Shown here: piece after piece, positions 8,990-18,388 of the stretch | Numbering within the stretch: the first letter of the stretch is position 1 | Layout: each line of letters opens with the position of its first letter | Assembly: GCF_011440395.1 (NCBI RefSeq) | Contig: NZ_JAAOIX010000011.1 | Span: 124,001-188,000 of the forward strand | Length of the DNA stretch: 64,000 bases | Direction: 5' to 3' | From: Pseudomaricurvus alcaniphilus | GTDB lineage: Bacteria > Pseudomonadota > Gammaproteobacteria > Pseudomonadales > Cellvibrionaceae | Notes under the pieces: generated by a model | What the model was told of the DNA's origin: nothing | Database searches by the model: none | The model's input: only the letters and a program-made list of their open reading frames with translations | Position numbers and translations under genes: made by a program

Positions 8990-9023
8990 CAGGCAGGTGC
9001 CAGCCCATTGTCACCCGGCAGCG

Positions 9024-10604
9024 CTAGACAAAGTGATCGACCAGCTGATTGGAAACCGCCAGGGTTTCGACCTCTGCCCCGGCCCCATCAGCCTCGCCGG
9101 CAACTCCGCCATCGGCAAGTTGCTGCTGCTGTTGCCCCTGCTGCTGAAAGGACTGGTCAGAAACATCCACATCCAGCAGGTTAAAACCTTCAGCTTCGAA
9201 CATTTCCCGCAGACGGAAAGCGGTCTGGTCCAGCGCTTCGCGGACCACCGCGTGCTGGCTGGCAAAACTGACACTGGCCTGGTCCTGGTTCAGGGTCACC
9301 CGCACTTGCAACTGGCCGAGCTCTGGTGGATCGAGCTGTATCTCCGCCGAGGACAGGCGCTTGGTGGCCATTATCGCCACCCGCTCGGCCACCGCAGTGT
9401 GCCATTCGGGCTGGCCAACTGCGCCTTTAACGTCGCCTGGCAGCGTAAACTGGGGCTGGCCACTGGCCCGGTTGGTGCCGGGCTGGGTCTGTAATTCAGC
9501 CACCGCAGCGCCGAGGTTAACCCGCGGCTGGGCGCCTTCCACTACCCCTTTCACCGACTCCTGCAACTGGCTGGCAAAGGCCTTGCTGGCGGCTGGCTGG
9601 GTGGTGGCCTGGGAAGCCAACTGCGCCAGTAAACTGGCATCGGCAGGACGGCTCATATCCACCGGCAATCTAGTGCCGTCAGCTTTCCCCGCCAGCGACT
9701 CCGCCTTTAACCCGGTCGTCAATTCTTCCAGTGACAACTCGCTCAACAAACCATCACTGCTCTCCTCTCCCAGCTCTGCGGCCGCAGTCGCGATCTCGCT
9801 CAGTGAAGACCACTGCCGCAGCGGCCGGGCAGTCGTGTCGGCGGCAGCTGGCGTCAATGCTGGCGTCGCTGCAGCGGCCGGGTTCTGGCCGGGATCACCG
9901 GCGGCAATCATGGCGATCAGTGCCGCCAGCGGATTCTCTCCGCCGTCACCGAGGCGCGACTCCAGTTCGGTGGCGGCGCCTGCCACTGCATCGCTAACGG
10001 TCATCAGGGAGAGGTGCGTATCGGCAGGCAGATTCAGGGTTAATGAGGCCTGCTCGGTGCCGGCCGCGGCAGCCACCAATGGTGTCGCCGCTTCTTCTAC
10101 TGCATCATCCGCAGTGGCATTGTCGCGCCCGGGTGCCGTCCTGTCGGCACGGGGATCCTTGCCGCTTTCCCGGGTTGACGGCGCCACGCTGGGCTTTGCT
10201 TCGTCGCTAACAGCCGCCTGATTGGCGCGCTCCGTCACGGGCTCATCCGCTCCGGCCTGCTGCCGCCGGGCCGCGGCCGTCTGCTCGGTGCGCCTGGCTT
10301 CGGCGTTTTTAGCTTCTGCCCTGCTGGCTTCTACCCTTTTCGCTTCTACCTGCTCAGCCGCAACTCGATCGGCCTGGGTCCTTTTCTCGGCGAGCTTGCT
10401 GGTCGCAACCCTGTCTTCCGCAAGTTTTTGCTGCAGCGACGCCTGCCCACTGGCGGGGGCCGGTTTCACCCCTGACTCGCTGGCAAAAATGTCCTTGAAC
10501 GCATCCCCCTGTTGCAACGCATTGATTTTACTGTCCGCCAGTTTTTCCGGGCGGCTGAGATTCAGCAAGGCACTCGCTGACACGGCATTCGGTTGGGTAT
10601 TCAT
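9024..10604 (-). CDS. fliK: Flagellar hook-length control protein FliK
   Basis: FliK is secreted during hook growth, measures hook length and triggers the FlhB switch. Start chosen at the ATG at 10604, because GAGG sits seven bases upstream; an in-frame TTG four codons earlier is less likely. The 526-residue protein has the family layout: a long, low-complexity Ala/Glu/Arg region (about residues 60-130, rich in AEAK/VEAK units), a disordered middle, and a C-terminal domain with LDPPELGQLQVRVTLNQDQ, the FliK signature, followed by LREMFEAEGFNLLDVDVSDQ. It ends in a Gln-rich tail. An RpoN promoter lies 141 bases upstream. Confidence 0.95.
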   Translation of the reverse strand: MNTQPNAVSASALLNLSRPEKLADSKINALQQGDAFKDIFASESGVKPAPASGQASLQQKLAEDRVATSKLAEKRTQADRVAAEQVEAKRVEASRAEAKNAEARRTEQTAAARRQQAGADEPVTERANQAAVSDEAKPSVAPSTRESGKDPRADRTAPGRDNATADDAVEEAATPLVAAAAGTEQASLTLNLPADTHLSLMTVSDAVAGAATELESRLGDGGENPLAALIAMIAAGDPGQNPAAAATPALTPAAADTTARPLRQWSSLSEIATAAAELGEESSDGLLSELSLEELTTGLKAESLAGKADGTRLPVDMSRPADASLLAQLASQATTQPAASKAFASQLQESVKGVVEGAQPRVNLGAAVAELQTQPGTNRASGQPQFTLPGDVKGAVGQPEWHTAVAERVAIMATKRLSSAEIQLDPPELGQLQVRVTLNQDQASVSFASQHAVVREALDQTAFRLREMFEAEGFNLLDVDVSDQSFQQQGQQQQQLADGGVAGEADGAGAEVETLAVSNQLVDHFV

Positions 10605-10744
10605 GCTAGCCCTCAAGATTATCGAATATTCGTCTGTTCACTGTTGGCAGACGCTGGCCCGCCATTTGGCCGTATAGCCTGGCAAGCACAAAGCGGTAAT
10701 AGATTGCCGCTTTCGTCGCCAAGTAATCGCTATAGAGAGGGTTT

Positions 10745-10760
10745 TGCAAAGCTGATGCCA
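10745..10760 (-). promoter_or_regulatory. RpoN promoter for fliK
   Basis: The minus strand reads TGGCATCAGCTTTGCA, with correct GG-GC spacing. It lies between hairpin element 3 and fliK, giving a leader of about 130 bases. Confidence 0.75.
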
Positions 10761-10902
10761 AGTTGATCTGGCGCTGGGGAAAAGCTGGCAGCCCACTGTT
10801 ATTGGTAGCGAGCCGTTTGGACTTGTTGAGTTTGGATTTACGCCAGCAATCGGCGCCGGTAGATAGTTGCCTTAGGGCCCTTGGGATTTCAGTTCTACCT
10901 CC

Positions 10903-11013
10903 GGCCTGGCTGCGGGAACTTGCTTGCAAGACTCGCCGTAAACCCGTCCGTGGGGGCTCCACGACAGCATCCATGCTGTCGAGGGTCTTGCAAGCAAGCC
11001 CCCGCAGCCAGAC
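10903..11013. repeat. Hairpin element 3 (diverged core, third arm pair)
   Basis: A ~111-base palindrome. The left arm contains CTGGCTGCGGGAACTTGCTT followed by GCAAGAC; the right arm is its inverse and ends CCCGCAGCCAGACC. The core starts GACTCGCCGTAAACCCGTCC and ends CTGTCGAGGGTC, recognisably the same family as elements 1 and 2, including the inner GACAGCATCCATGCTGTC hairpin. It lies between the cyclase gene and the fliK promoter. The rest of the 10605-11137 gap shows nothing else. Confidence 0.8.
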
Positions 11014-11137
11014 CTGCCATCGCGCCAGTTATAGGACGCTTGGATTTACCGATAATGGGTAAAGCTGATTAATCCTGGTGTTTAGGCAATGTTTTGCCCA
11101 GGGTTATCTTGCAGAAACCGCTCGGCCACTGACTCGC

Positions 11138-12172
11138 TCAGGACTCAGCCACCACCACCCGGTTGCGGCCTCGCGCCTTGGCCTGGTACAAAGCCTGGTC
11201 AGCACGACCGATGGTATCGTTGGGCAACTCGCCGTCGCAATATTGCCCGGCGCCAATGGACACCGTGATGCGACCGTAGGCCTGGCCGCTGGCGGAATCT
11301 TTCAGCACCCGGCCTGAAATCGCCACGCGGATCTGCTCGGCGATAGTGTGCGCACCCGCCAGGTCTGTATCCGGCAATATGATGGCGAATTCCTCGCCGC
11401 CGTAGCGCGCACAGAGATCCTTGCCCTTGATGCAGCGTTTCAGGGTCGCCGCGACAAAGCGCAACACCTTGTCGCCAACCAGGTGGCCGTGAGTGTCATT
11501 GAACTGTTTGAAATGGTCTATATCGATCAACAGCAAGCAAAACACGGATCCCTGTTCCCGAGACTCACTAATGGTAGTTTCCAGACCGGAATCAAAGGCT
11601 TTGCGATTGGAGATACCGGTAAGCGCATCCAACAGCGAATCTTCCCTGACCTGCTCCAGCTCTTTGCGCAGCGAACCCATCTCCGCCATGATCTGGCTCA
11701 TATTGGATTCCATCTGCCGCTGGGACTCGCGCATAGATTGGGTATCACTGAGCACTTTTTGCACTTCGCTGGACATAACCTTGGGCGCCGTGGGGGCTTC
11801 CAGAATGTCGGCAAACTGGCTCAGGGTACGGGCATAGTTGGACAGATTGCCACCGGAATTCTGGAATTCTGACTGTACATCGAGAATGATGCTTTTCAAT
11901 TCCTGCCGCAGTTTTTCAAAGGCCCGCTCATCCTCAGCCACGTACTGGTGGTACATTTCCAGCAGCGCCTCAGCGCTGAAACCCTCGGCCTGCTCGCTCA
12001 ATTGATCAAAGGACTGCTTCAACGGCGGGTTATTTCCGGCCACATATTCGTAACCAATGCGATAGTTAAAAGGCGTCGGTGGAATTTTATACTTCCCCAA
12101 TAGCGCCAGCGCCAAACGCATATACTCCGACGCACGGCCGAAATCGTCCTCCCGGTAGGGGTTACTTGTCAC
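11138..12172 (-). CDS. Cytosolic diguanylate cyclase (GGDEF)
   Basis: Predicted to make cyclic di-GMP from two GTP. The last ~170 residues are a GGDEF domain with the active-site motif GGEEF (near residue 256) in ARYGGEEFAIILPD, the nucleotide-site stretch LIDIDHFKQFNDTHGH and a normal C-terminus. The inhibitory-site position reads KGKD instead of RxxD, so product inhibition at that site may be absent. The N-terminal half is soluble, helical and of no family I recognise; a central coiled-coil-like stretch (SQRQMESNMSQIMAEMGSL) precedes the catalytic domain. Start chosen at the GTG at 12172, preceded by AGGAG; an ATG at 12214 is the alternative. Its position beside fliK suggests a role in motility control. 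Confidence 0.88.
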   Translation of the reverse strand: MTSNPYREDDFGRASEYMRLALALLGKYKIPPTPFNYRIGYEYVAGNNPPLKQSFDQLSEQAEGFSAEALLEMYHQYVAEDERAFEKLRQELKSIILDVQSEFQNSGGNLSNYARTLSQFADILEAPTAPKVMSSEVQKVLSDTQSMRESQRQMESNMSQIMAEMGSLRKELEQVREDSLLDALTGISNRKAFDSGLETTISESREQGSVFCLLLIDIDHFKQFNDTHGHLVGDKVLRFVAATLKRCIKGKDLCARYGGEEFAIILPDTDLAGAHTIAEQIRVAISGRVLKDSASGQAYGRITVSIGAGQYCDGELPNDTIGRADQALYQAKARGRNRVVVAES

Positions 12173-12355
12173 TGTGACATTTGCTCCTCTGGCACATCCA
12201 ACTACTGCATTCACAACTGCAAATTCGGCACAATTATAGTATTACTCATTGGCAAGTGTTTAATAATACTCATTTTTTCTAAAGTCTGGCGCAATCCGCC
12301 AGCAAATCACCTTCCGCGCCCGGGTTTTCCGCTCTTCAACTAACTATAGACCCAG

Positions 12356-12373
12356 CTGTGGCAATTGCCACAG
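12356..12373. other. Perfect 18-bp palindrome CTGTGGCAATTGCCACAG
   Basis: An exact inverted repeat without spacer about 180 bases upstream of the cyclase start. It could be an operator for a dimeric regulator, but no regulator is identified. The rest of 12173-12529 shows nothing recognisable. Confidence 0.4.
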
Positions 12374-12529
12374 ACAATGCCGATACCACTGTACATAAGC
12401 CCTCCACCAGCCCGAGCGGCGGTTAAAACCATGTGCCCGGATTAACCGTCGCGGTCTCAATACAAGCAAGGAGCAGGCATTAAAGGGCTGTATTTCCGGG
12501 GCTTTGTTTACAGGGCTTTATCTCCAGGG

Positions 12530-12697
12530 CTAGGAGCCTGTCGGACTTAGGTGCCCGTAGCGAGAGAAAGTCCGATTTGAGTCAGTTTTTAACCATTTTT
12601 GAGGCGAATAGTGGTTCTATTTAACGAGAAAATGGTTAAAAAATGGCCAAACTCGGCTTTTCGCAGCAGGGCAACCCTAAGTCCGACAGGCTCCTAG
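12530..12697. mobile_element. MITE-like element, 168 bp, 22-bp terminal inverted repeats
   Basis: The ends are exact inverse copies: CTAGGAGCCTGTCGGACTTA plus GG on the left, and its complement ending at 12697 on the right. The interior has no open frame of note and includes a smaller inverted pair (TTTTTAACCATTTT / AAAATGGTTAAAAA). The outermost CTAG on each side is palindromic and could be a target duplication. The right edge supplies the stop codon of fliJ. The ends resemble a non-autonomous transposon; no transposase is present. Confidence 0.75.
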
Positions 12698-13137
12698 GTT
12701 TCGCGGTTTCGAAACAGGGAGGACAACTCGTCCAGCTCTTTTTGCAGCAGTTTCTCGGCACTGGCGTCTTCGGCAGACTTCAGGCTCTGGATCAACTTTT
12801 CAATGCCCTGGCGCCGCTGGTAACACTGTTGCCAGTTGCGCAGGCAGCCGGTCTCGGCCTGTTGCAACTGCAGGATCTGCTGTTGCTGGGCGCTGAGCGC
12901 CTGCCCCAACTGTTGCAGGAAGCGGCGATCGTTGATCATGTTCTGGGCAGACAAGCCCGCGGTTTTGGCGTTCAGTTGCCGGGTATACTCCTGCTGGTAG
13001 CGACTTATTTGCTCCAGCTGCTCACGGGCGCGCTCGACGTTATCGCGGCTGTCGTTAAGTGCGTTGACGGCGGCCTCCTCGGCCCGGTTGGCCAACTGCA
13101 ATACCACGGTCATGCGCTGGGACCTGCTGACGGCCAT
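12694..13137 (-). CDS. fliJ: Flagellar export chaperone/stalk protein FliJ
   Basis: FliJ is the coiled-coil stalk that couples the FliI ATPase to the FlhA gate. The 147-residue product is helical throughout with heptad-like Leu/Gln spacing and typical elements such as NRAEEAAVNALNDSRDNVERA and LLQKELDELSSLFR. Length is normal. It starts 11 bases after the fliI stop. The TAG stop codon (12694-12696) lies in the terminal CTAG of the adjacent MITE-like element. Confidence 0.92.
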   Translation of the reverse strand: MAVSRSQRMTVVLQLANRAEEAAVNALNDSRDNVERAREQLEQISRYQQEYTRQLNAKTAGLSAQNMINDRRFLQQLGQALSAQQQQILQLQQAETGCLRNWQQCYQRRQGIEKLIQSLKSAEDASAEKLLQKELDELSSLFRNRET

Positions 13138-13148
13138 AACTCAGTTTC

Positions 13149-14522
13149 TCACTGGCGATTCTGCCCGGGACCAGGCTTGCCGGGCTGCTGCCCCGCCGGC
13201 GCCGGTGTCAGCACAGCCTGCAATTGCTGGCAACTGGTTTCATAGTTGAGTGCTTCGCGCAGGCCCTGGCGAATAAAATTGCGCAGATGGGGAATTCGCT
13301 CGATGGCGCGGTCAATATTGGGGTCGCTGCCGGCGCGATAGGCGCCGATATTAATCAAATCCTTGTTCTCCCGATGCAGTGACAACAGCTGCTTGAACTT
13401 TTGCATCGAGGCCAGGTGCTGCTCACTGACGATATTAGGCATAGCGCGGCTGATGGATGCCTCCACATCAATGGCCGGGTAGATGCCTTCTTCCGCCAGC
13501 TTTCTCGACAGTACGATATGGCCATCGAGAATGGCCCGGGCGGCATCGGCGATGGGGTCCTGCAGGTCGTCCCCCTCGGTCAGCACCGTGTAGAAAGCGG
13601 TGATGGAACCCTCCCCTTCAGCGGCGTTGCCCGCCCGCTCCACCAGCTGCGGAATTTTTGCGAACACCGACGGCGGGTAACCTTTGGTGGCCGGAGGCTC
13701 ACCGATGGCCAGTGAGATTTCCCGCTGGGCCTGGGCGTATCGAGTCAGCGAGTCCATTAATAGCAACACGTTTTTGCCCTGGTCGCGATAGTACTCGGCG
13801 ATCCGGGTACACAGTTGCGACGCCCGCAATCGCATCAGCGGCGCATCATCTGCCGGCGATGCCACCACCACGGCACGCCGCATACCCTCCTCGCCGAGTA
13901 TGTGGTCGATAAACTCCTTCACTTCCCGACCCCGCTCACCCACCAGCCCTACCACCACCACATCCGCTTTGGAAAAGCGGGTCATCATACCCAGCAACAC
14001 GCTCTTGCCGACGCCGCTGCCGGCGAACAAGCCGAGCCGCTGGCCGCGGCCCACAGTCAACAGCGCATTGATGGCGCGAATGCCGACATCCATGGGTTCG
14101 CTGATAGGGTGGCGGTGCAGCGGGTTGATGGTGTGGGGCGCAAAATCAAGAAAATCGTCACCGGACCAGTGGGCGAATCCATCCAGCGGTTGGCCCAGGC
14201 CATTGATTACCCGCCCCAGTAGCCCGGGCCCGATACGAATGCCGTTGTGCGCCCCCTTGGGCCTGACCAAGGCCCCCGGCTGCACGCCTTCGACGTGTTT
14301 GATGGGCATCAGGTACACCTTGTCGTCGGCAAAACCCACCACTTCGGCTTCGATTTTGCGCCCGTCCCGGGTTATCACCTCGCACTGGTGACCCACCGAC
14401 ACATTCAGGCCCACAGCTTCAATAGTCATGCCCACCAGCCGCGTCAAACGACCGTCGGCCTGGGCGCTAAAGTCAAAATTTCGCGCCGGCCGATAGCCCT
14501 GCAATTGCTGCAACAGGCTCAC
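13149..14522 (-). CDS. fliI: Flagellum-specific ATPase FliI
   Basis: FliI is the hexameric ATPase at the base of the export apparatus. The 457-residue sequence has an N-terminal beta-barrel region, the P-loop GSGVGKS at residues 168-174, and the Walker B stretch [37 protein letters not shown], typical of FliI/YscN, follows. A Pro/Gly/Gln-rich tail ends the protein. It overlaps fliH by four bases. Confidence 0.97.
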   Translation of the reverse strand: MSLLQQLQGYRPARNFDFSAQADGRLTRLVGMTIEAVGLNVSVGHQCEVITRDGRKIEAEVVGFADDKVYLMPIKHVEGVQPGALVRPKGAHNGIRIGPGLLGRVINGLGQPLDGFAHWSGDDFLDFAPHTINPLHRHPISEPMDVGIRAINALLTVGRGQRLGLFAGSGVGKSVLLGMMTRFSKADVVVVGLVGERGREVKEFIDHILGEEGMRRAVVVASPADDAPLMRLRASQLCTRIAEYYRDQGKNVLLLMDSLTRYAQAQREISLAIGEPPATKGYPPSVFAKIPQLVERAGNAAEGEGSITAFYTVLTEGDDLQDPIADAARAILDGHIVLSRKLAEEGIYPAIDVEASISRAMPNIVSEQHLASMQKFKQLLSLHRENKDLINIGAYRAGSDPNIDRAIERIPHLRNFIRQGLREALNYETSCQQLQAVLTPAPAGQQPGKPGPGQNRQ

Positions 14523-15484
14523 AAACCACTCTCACTTGCAGCCGAGGGATCGCTCGCGACGGAGGGATCGCCGGCGACTGCGAGCGCATCAACGTCGCCG
14601 CCGGCTGGCGCCGCATCTTCGCTGGCGGCCACCGACTCCGCCTCTGGCGCCACTTCCGTCGCCGGCTCCCCGGTCGGGTCCGACTGCTGGGAGCTGCCAG
14701 CACTCAATTGTTTGTCGCGAAACTGGCGCAACAATTCATCCAGCCGGTGCTCCATACTGTAATCCACCAGGCTCTCCCGGGTTTCGATTCGGCAACCGCC
14801 AGCCATCAGGCCCGGGTCAGCCCGAAACGCCCAGTCTTTCTGGTGTTCTTCAGCGTAGGTTTCAATCAGGGCCAGGTCGTCCGGATTGAGGCAGATCTTG
14901 ATATTGGACGCTCCGCTTGGCAGGGCTTCTATGGCCGTCTGCACCGCTTGCAACACCTGCGATGAGTCCTGCAACATCTCCCGCTCCACCAGCTGGCGGG
15001 TCAAACCGCAAATAAAGTCCAACAGCATATTTTCCAGCGCTTTTTCCTGCCCGGCGATGGGTTCCACCAGCACCTCGGCCACCTGCAGCAAGTGACTGAC
15101 TTGCATACCGAGTTGCTGTTGCGCCTCGGCCTCGGCCTTCTCCTGGGCGATGCGCTTGCCGTCGGCCTCGCCCTTGCTAAAGCCCTCCTGGTAACCCTTC
15201 TCAAGGCCTTCTTTTTCAGCTGCTTCGGTAATCGCCTGCAGCTCTTCGGCGGTTATCGGTGAATAATTGACCTCGCCCTCGGCCACGTCCTCTATGATTT
15301 CACTGTCACGCTGGCGCGCCTGTCCCGCCGGGCGCTTGCCGTCCGCCTGGCGCTTGTCCTTTTCCGCGGTCGCCCGCACGGTTTTTGTCGCACTGGCGTT
15401 GGCACTGCCCACCTGGGGCGGCGACCAGGTTACCAGGTCGGAGATATCCTCGGCGGCAATGCGATTGGGGATTTTGGGGTTCAT
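14519..15484 (-). CDS. fliH: Flagellar assembly protein FliH
   Basis: FliH dimers bind and regulate FliI and tether it to FliN. The 321-residue product has a charged N-terminus with [20 protein letters not shown], a helical repeat region containing GxxxG-like spacing ([15 protein letters not shown]), typical of FliH, and a C-terminal domain with [18 protein letters not shown] ~60-residue Ala/Asp/Ser-rich acidic tail follows and makes it longer than most FliH proteins (about 230-280). Gap to fliG is 47 bases. Confidence 0.93.
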   Translation of the reverse strand: MNPKIPNRIAAEDISDLVTWSPPQVGSANASATKTVRATAEKDKRQADGKRPAGQARQRDSEIIEDVAEGEVNYSPITAEELQAITEAAEKEGLEKGYQEGFSKGEADGKRIAQEKAEAEAQQQLGMQVSHLLQVAEVLVEPIAGQEKALENMLLDFICGLTRQLVEREMLQDSSQVLQAVQTAIEALPSGASNIKICLNPDDLALIETYAEEHQKDWAFRADPGLMAGGCRIETRESLVDYSMEHRLDELLRQFRDKQLSAGSSQQSDPTGEPATEVAPEAESVAASEDAAPAGGDVDALAVAGDPSVASDPSAASESGL

Positions 15485-15531
15485 ATAAGCATCAGTTGTC
15501 GGCGATTAAACAGCGCAGTCACGGTAGACAT

Positions 15532-16569
15532 TTACAGCATTTGCTCGCCGCTGCCACCGAGCATAATTTCGCCGGCTTCGGCCATGCGCCGGGCGATGGT
15601 GAGAATTTCTTTTTGTGCCCCTTCCACCTCGGAGACCTTGACCGGCCCCTTGGCTTCGAGATCGTCGCGCAGCAACTCGGCCGCTCGCGACGACATATTC
15701 TTGAAGATCTTTTCCTGCAATTCGTCTTCTGCGCCCTTGAGGGCAACGATCAAAACCTCGGAAGACACCTCGCGCAACAGCGCCTGGATACCGCGATCGT
15801 CCACTTCGATCAGGTTGTCGAATACAAACATCAGGTCCTGGATCTGGCTGCCCATATCCTCATCCACTTCCTTGATGGAATCCATCAGGTCAGCTTCGAT
15901 GGAGCGGTCGAGATTATTCATAATTTCAGCGGCGACTTTTACGCCGCCCATGGTGCGGGTTTTCGAGGCCGCACTGCCGGAGAACTGTTTCTCGAGAATA
16001 TTGTTCAATTCCTGCAGCGCACCCGGCTGCACCGTGTCCAGTGCCGCTACCCGCATCATAATATCCAGGCGCACCTTCTCGCTAAACAGCGCCAGTACTT
16101 CGGCGGACTGGTCGGAATCCAGGTAGGCGATCACAATGGCCTGGATCTGCGGGTGTTCGTTGCGAATGATATCGGCCACTGAGCGCGGCTCCATCCACTT
16201 CAGGGTATCGAGGCCGGTGGTGCTGCCATCCAGCAGGATACGATCGATCAGGCCACTGGCCTTGTCCTCGCCGAGGGCGGTCACCAGCATATTGCGAATA
16301 TAGCTGTCGGCCCCCATACCGAGGCCGGTGAGGGTGCGAACTTCTTCCAGGAAAGTGCCCAGCACTGCTTCCACGGTTTCCTGCTGCACATGGGCCAGTT
16401 GCGACATGGCCGTGCCCAGCCGCTGCACTTCTTTCGGCCCCATATGCTTGAGGATTTCCGCCGCATCGGCTTCGCCCAGGCTCATCAACAGAATGGCAGC
16501 CTGGTCCACCTTGGGCAGGTTCAGTTTAGGGGGCTGGTCTTGCGCCTGGCCAGCGGCGGCATCACTCAT
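15532..16569 (-). CDS. fliG: Flagellar motor switch protein FliG
   Basis: FliG couples the stator to rotor torque and binds FliF. The 345-residue protein has the N-terminal FliF-binding domain (LPKVDQAAILLMSLGEADAA), the middle EHPQ motif (IRNEHPQIQAIVIAYL) and the torque helix region (LIVALKGAEDELQEKIFKN followed by MSSRAAELLRDDLEAKGP). Its start overlaps fliF by eight bases. Length is normal. Confidence 0.97.
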   Translation of the reverse strand: MSDAAAGQAQDQPPKLNLPKVDQAAILLMSLGEADAAEILKHMGPKEVQRLGTAMSQLAHVQQETVEAVLGTFLEEVRTLTGLGMGADSYIRNMLVTALGEDKASGLIDRILLDGSTTGLDTLKWMEPRSVADIIRNEHPQIQAIVIAYLDSDQSAEVLALFSEKVRLDIMMRVAALDTVQPGALQELNNILEKQFSGSAASKTRTMGGVKVAAEIMNNLDRSIEADLMDSIKEVDEDMGSQIQDLMFVFDNLIEVDDRGIQALLREVSSEVLIVALKGAEDELQEKIFKNMSSRAAELLRDDLEAKGPVKVSEVEGAQKEILTIARRMAEAGEIMLGGSGEQML

Positions 16570-18253
16570 CGGCTTTCACCCAACTCTTAATTACCTGGGC
16601 CACGCGGCCCGGGTCTTCTGCGATCATACCCTTGACCGCGTTTAACTGCTGTTCGTAACTCTCCTCCGGACTGGGCAGGGCCAGCGCCTGGCCCCCGGTC
16701 AGGGTAACTGTCTCATCGGATAAACCCTCGAAGCTGTCCAGGCCGGCGGATTCCAGGGCCGCCGCTTCCCGCGCGCGCTCCTCCTCCCGGGCTTTGACGC
16801 CCCCGGCGGTCAGGCTCTTCAGCACCGGCCGCAGCAGGCCCAACAACAACACCAGAATGATCAGCAACCCCACCACCTGCTTGAGGATGGATAAAAACCA
16901 GGGCTGTTCCCAGATCGGCACTTCGGCCAACTGGGCATCGCTTTCCTGAACCAGGAACGGCGAGTTCAGCACATTGACACTGTCACCCCGGGCCGCGGAA
17001 AAGCCCACCGCATCGCGTACCAGTATAGACAAGCGTTCCAACTCATTCTCACTCCAGGGTTGGCGCATCGCCTCACCGGTCTCGGGGTTGATGCGGATGC
17101 GGTCGTCCACCACCACCGCCACGCTCAGGCGATTGACTTTGCCCAGTTGGTGCTTGGTGTAGCTGACCGTGCGGTCCAGTTCAAAATTGCGAGTAGCCTG
17201 GCGGCGGCTGTTCTGGGGAATGGCCCCCTCACCCTGGTCCCTGGCCCCGGCCTGTTCCGGTGCGGCGCCGTTGCCGGGCGGCTGATTGGTGAGTGCACCG
17301 GGTATACCGGCGGCCGCCGCGCTGCCGGTGCGGGCTTCCTCCAGGGTTTGCTCGCTGCGCACCGCCGGCAGATCCGGGTTGAATACCTCCTCCGCCTGCT
17401 CGACCTCGGTAAAGTCAATATCGGCGCTGACCTCGGCCTTGAAATTGCCGGTGCCGATGATCGGGTCGAGAATACCGTTGATACGCTGGGTAATATCCGT
17501 CTCTATCTTGCGAGTATAGTCGCGCTGGCGACCAGCGGCGACCAACTCCTGGTCTTCATCGATAACAGAGAGCAAATTGCCCTTTTGATCCACCACGGTG
17601 ACATTGTCCAGAGTTAACTCCGGGATACTGGACGCCACCAAATTGGCGATGGCCTTGACCTGTTGCGGCTGGATACCCCGGCCGGGAAACAACTCCACAA
17701 ATACCGACGCGCTGGGCCGCCGCGGCTCCCGCACAAATACCGCTTGCTTGGGTATGGCCAGGTGCACCCGGGCGCTGCGCACGGCGTTAATACTGGTGAT
17801 GGTGCGCGCCAGCTCGCCTTCCAGGCTGCGGCGGTAGCGCGCATTTTCCATAAACTGGCTGGTGCCAAGCGGCTGTTCCTGGTCGAGCAATTCGAAACCG
17901 GCGGAGCTTTCCCCCGGCAGGCCCGCCTCTGCCAGTTTCAGGCGCGCTTTGTGCACCTGGTCCTGGGCTACCAGCAGGGCCCCGCTGGCACCGTCAATTT
18001 TAAAAGTGATGTCATTGGTTTCAAGGATTTCCACAACCTCGGCCGAATCCAATCGATCCAGGCTGCCGTACAGCGGCCGGTAATCCTCTCCCTGGGACCA
18101 GAGCACTACAGCGAAACCGATAGCGACACTGGCGGCGAGGCCCACCATCAAACCGGCCTGACGCACGAGGTTGAGGTTATTGAACCCCTCAATCAGGTCG
18201 TTGGTCGCCGCGCCGCTGTTACCAGAGGGCAACTCGGTTTCTGCTGTAGCCAT
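16562..18253 (-). CDS. fliF: Flagellar MS-ring protein FliF
   Basis: FliF forms the MS ring in the inner membrane, the foundation of the basal body. The 563-residue product has a first membrane helix near residues 33-52, the YscJ/FliF domain (DRLDSAEVVEILETNDITFK, GFELLDQEQPLGTSQFMENA), a variable Gly/Ala/Pro-rich periplasmic loop near 310-345, a second helix near 455-475, and an acidic FliG-binding tail. The start is 135 bases after the fliE stop with no clear separate promoter, so it is probably co-transcribed with fliE. Confidence 0.97.
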   Translation of the reverse strand: MATAETELPSGNSGAATNDLIEGFNNLNLVRQAGLMVGLAASVAIGFAVVLWSQGEDYRPLYGSLDRLDSAEVVEILETNDITFKIDGASGALLVAQDQVHKARLKLAEAGLPGESSAGFELLDQEQPLGTSQFMENARYRRSLEGELARTITSINAVRSARVHLAIPKQAVFVREPRRPSASVFVELFPGRGIQPQQVKAIANLVASSIPELTLDNVTVVDQKGNLLSVIDEDQELVAAGRQRDYTRKIETDITQRINGILDPIIGTGNFKAEVSADIDFTEVEQAEEVFNPDLPAVRSEQTLEEARTGSAAAAGIPGALTNQPPGNGAAPEQAGARDQGEGAIPQNSRRQATRNFELDRTVSYTKHQLGKVNRLSVAVVVDDRIRINPETGEAMRQPWSENELERLSILVRDAVGFSAARGDSVNVLNSPFLVQESDAQLAEVPIWEQPWFLSILKQVVGLLIILVLLLGLLRPVLKSLTAGGVKAREEERAREAAALESAGLDSFEGLSDETVTLTGGQALALPSPEESYEQQLNAVKGMIAEDPGRVAQVIKSWVKADE

Positions 18254-18388
18254 GGTTCTACTCTTTTGGTTGAGTTCAGTTCTGTGTTGTTTGGGTTGGG
18301 TAACTTATGCAATCAGCGTGTGTTGAATTTCGTTTCATGGCCGGGGTTGCGCTCGCAGGTAACAGGAGGCAATACGCCCAAGGCTCGC

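Noticed and set aside
10606-10974. 122-codon minus-strand frame running toward fliK
   Set aside because: It covers the RpoN promoter and half of hairpin element 3 and has no family features.
12530-12697. Full insertion sequence
   Set aside because: Only 168 bases long with no transposase; at most a non-autonomous element.
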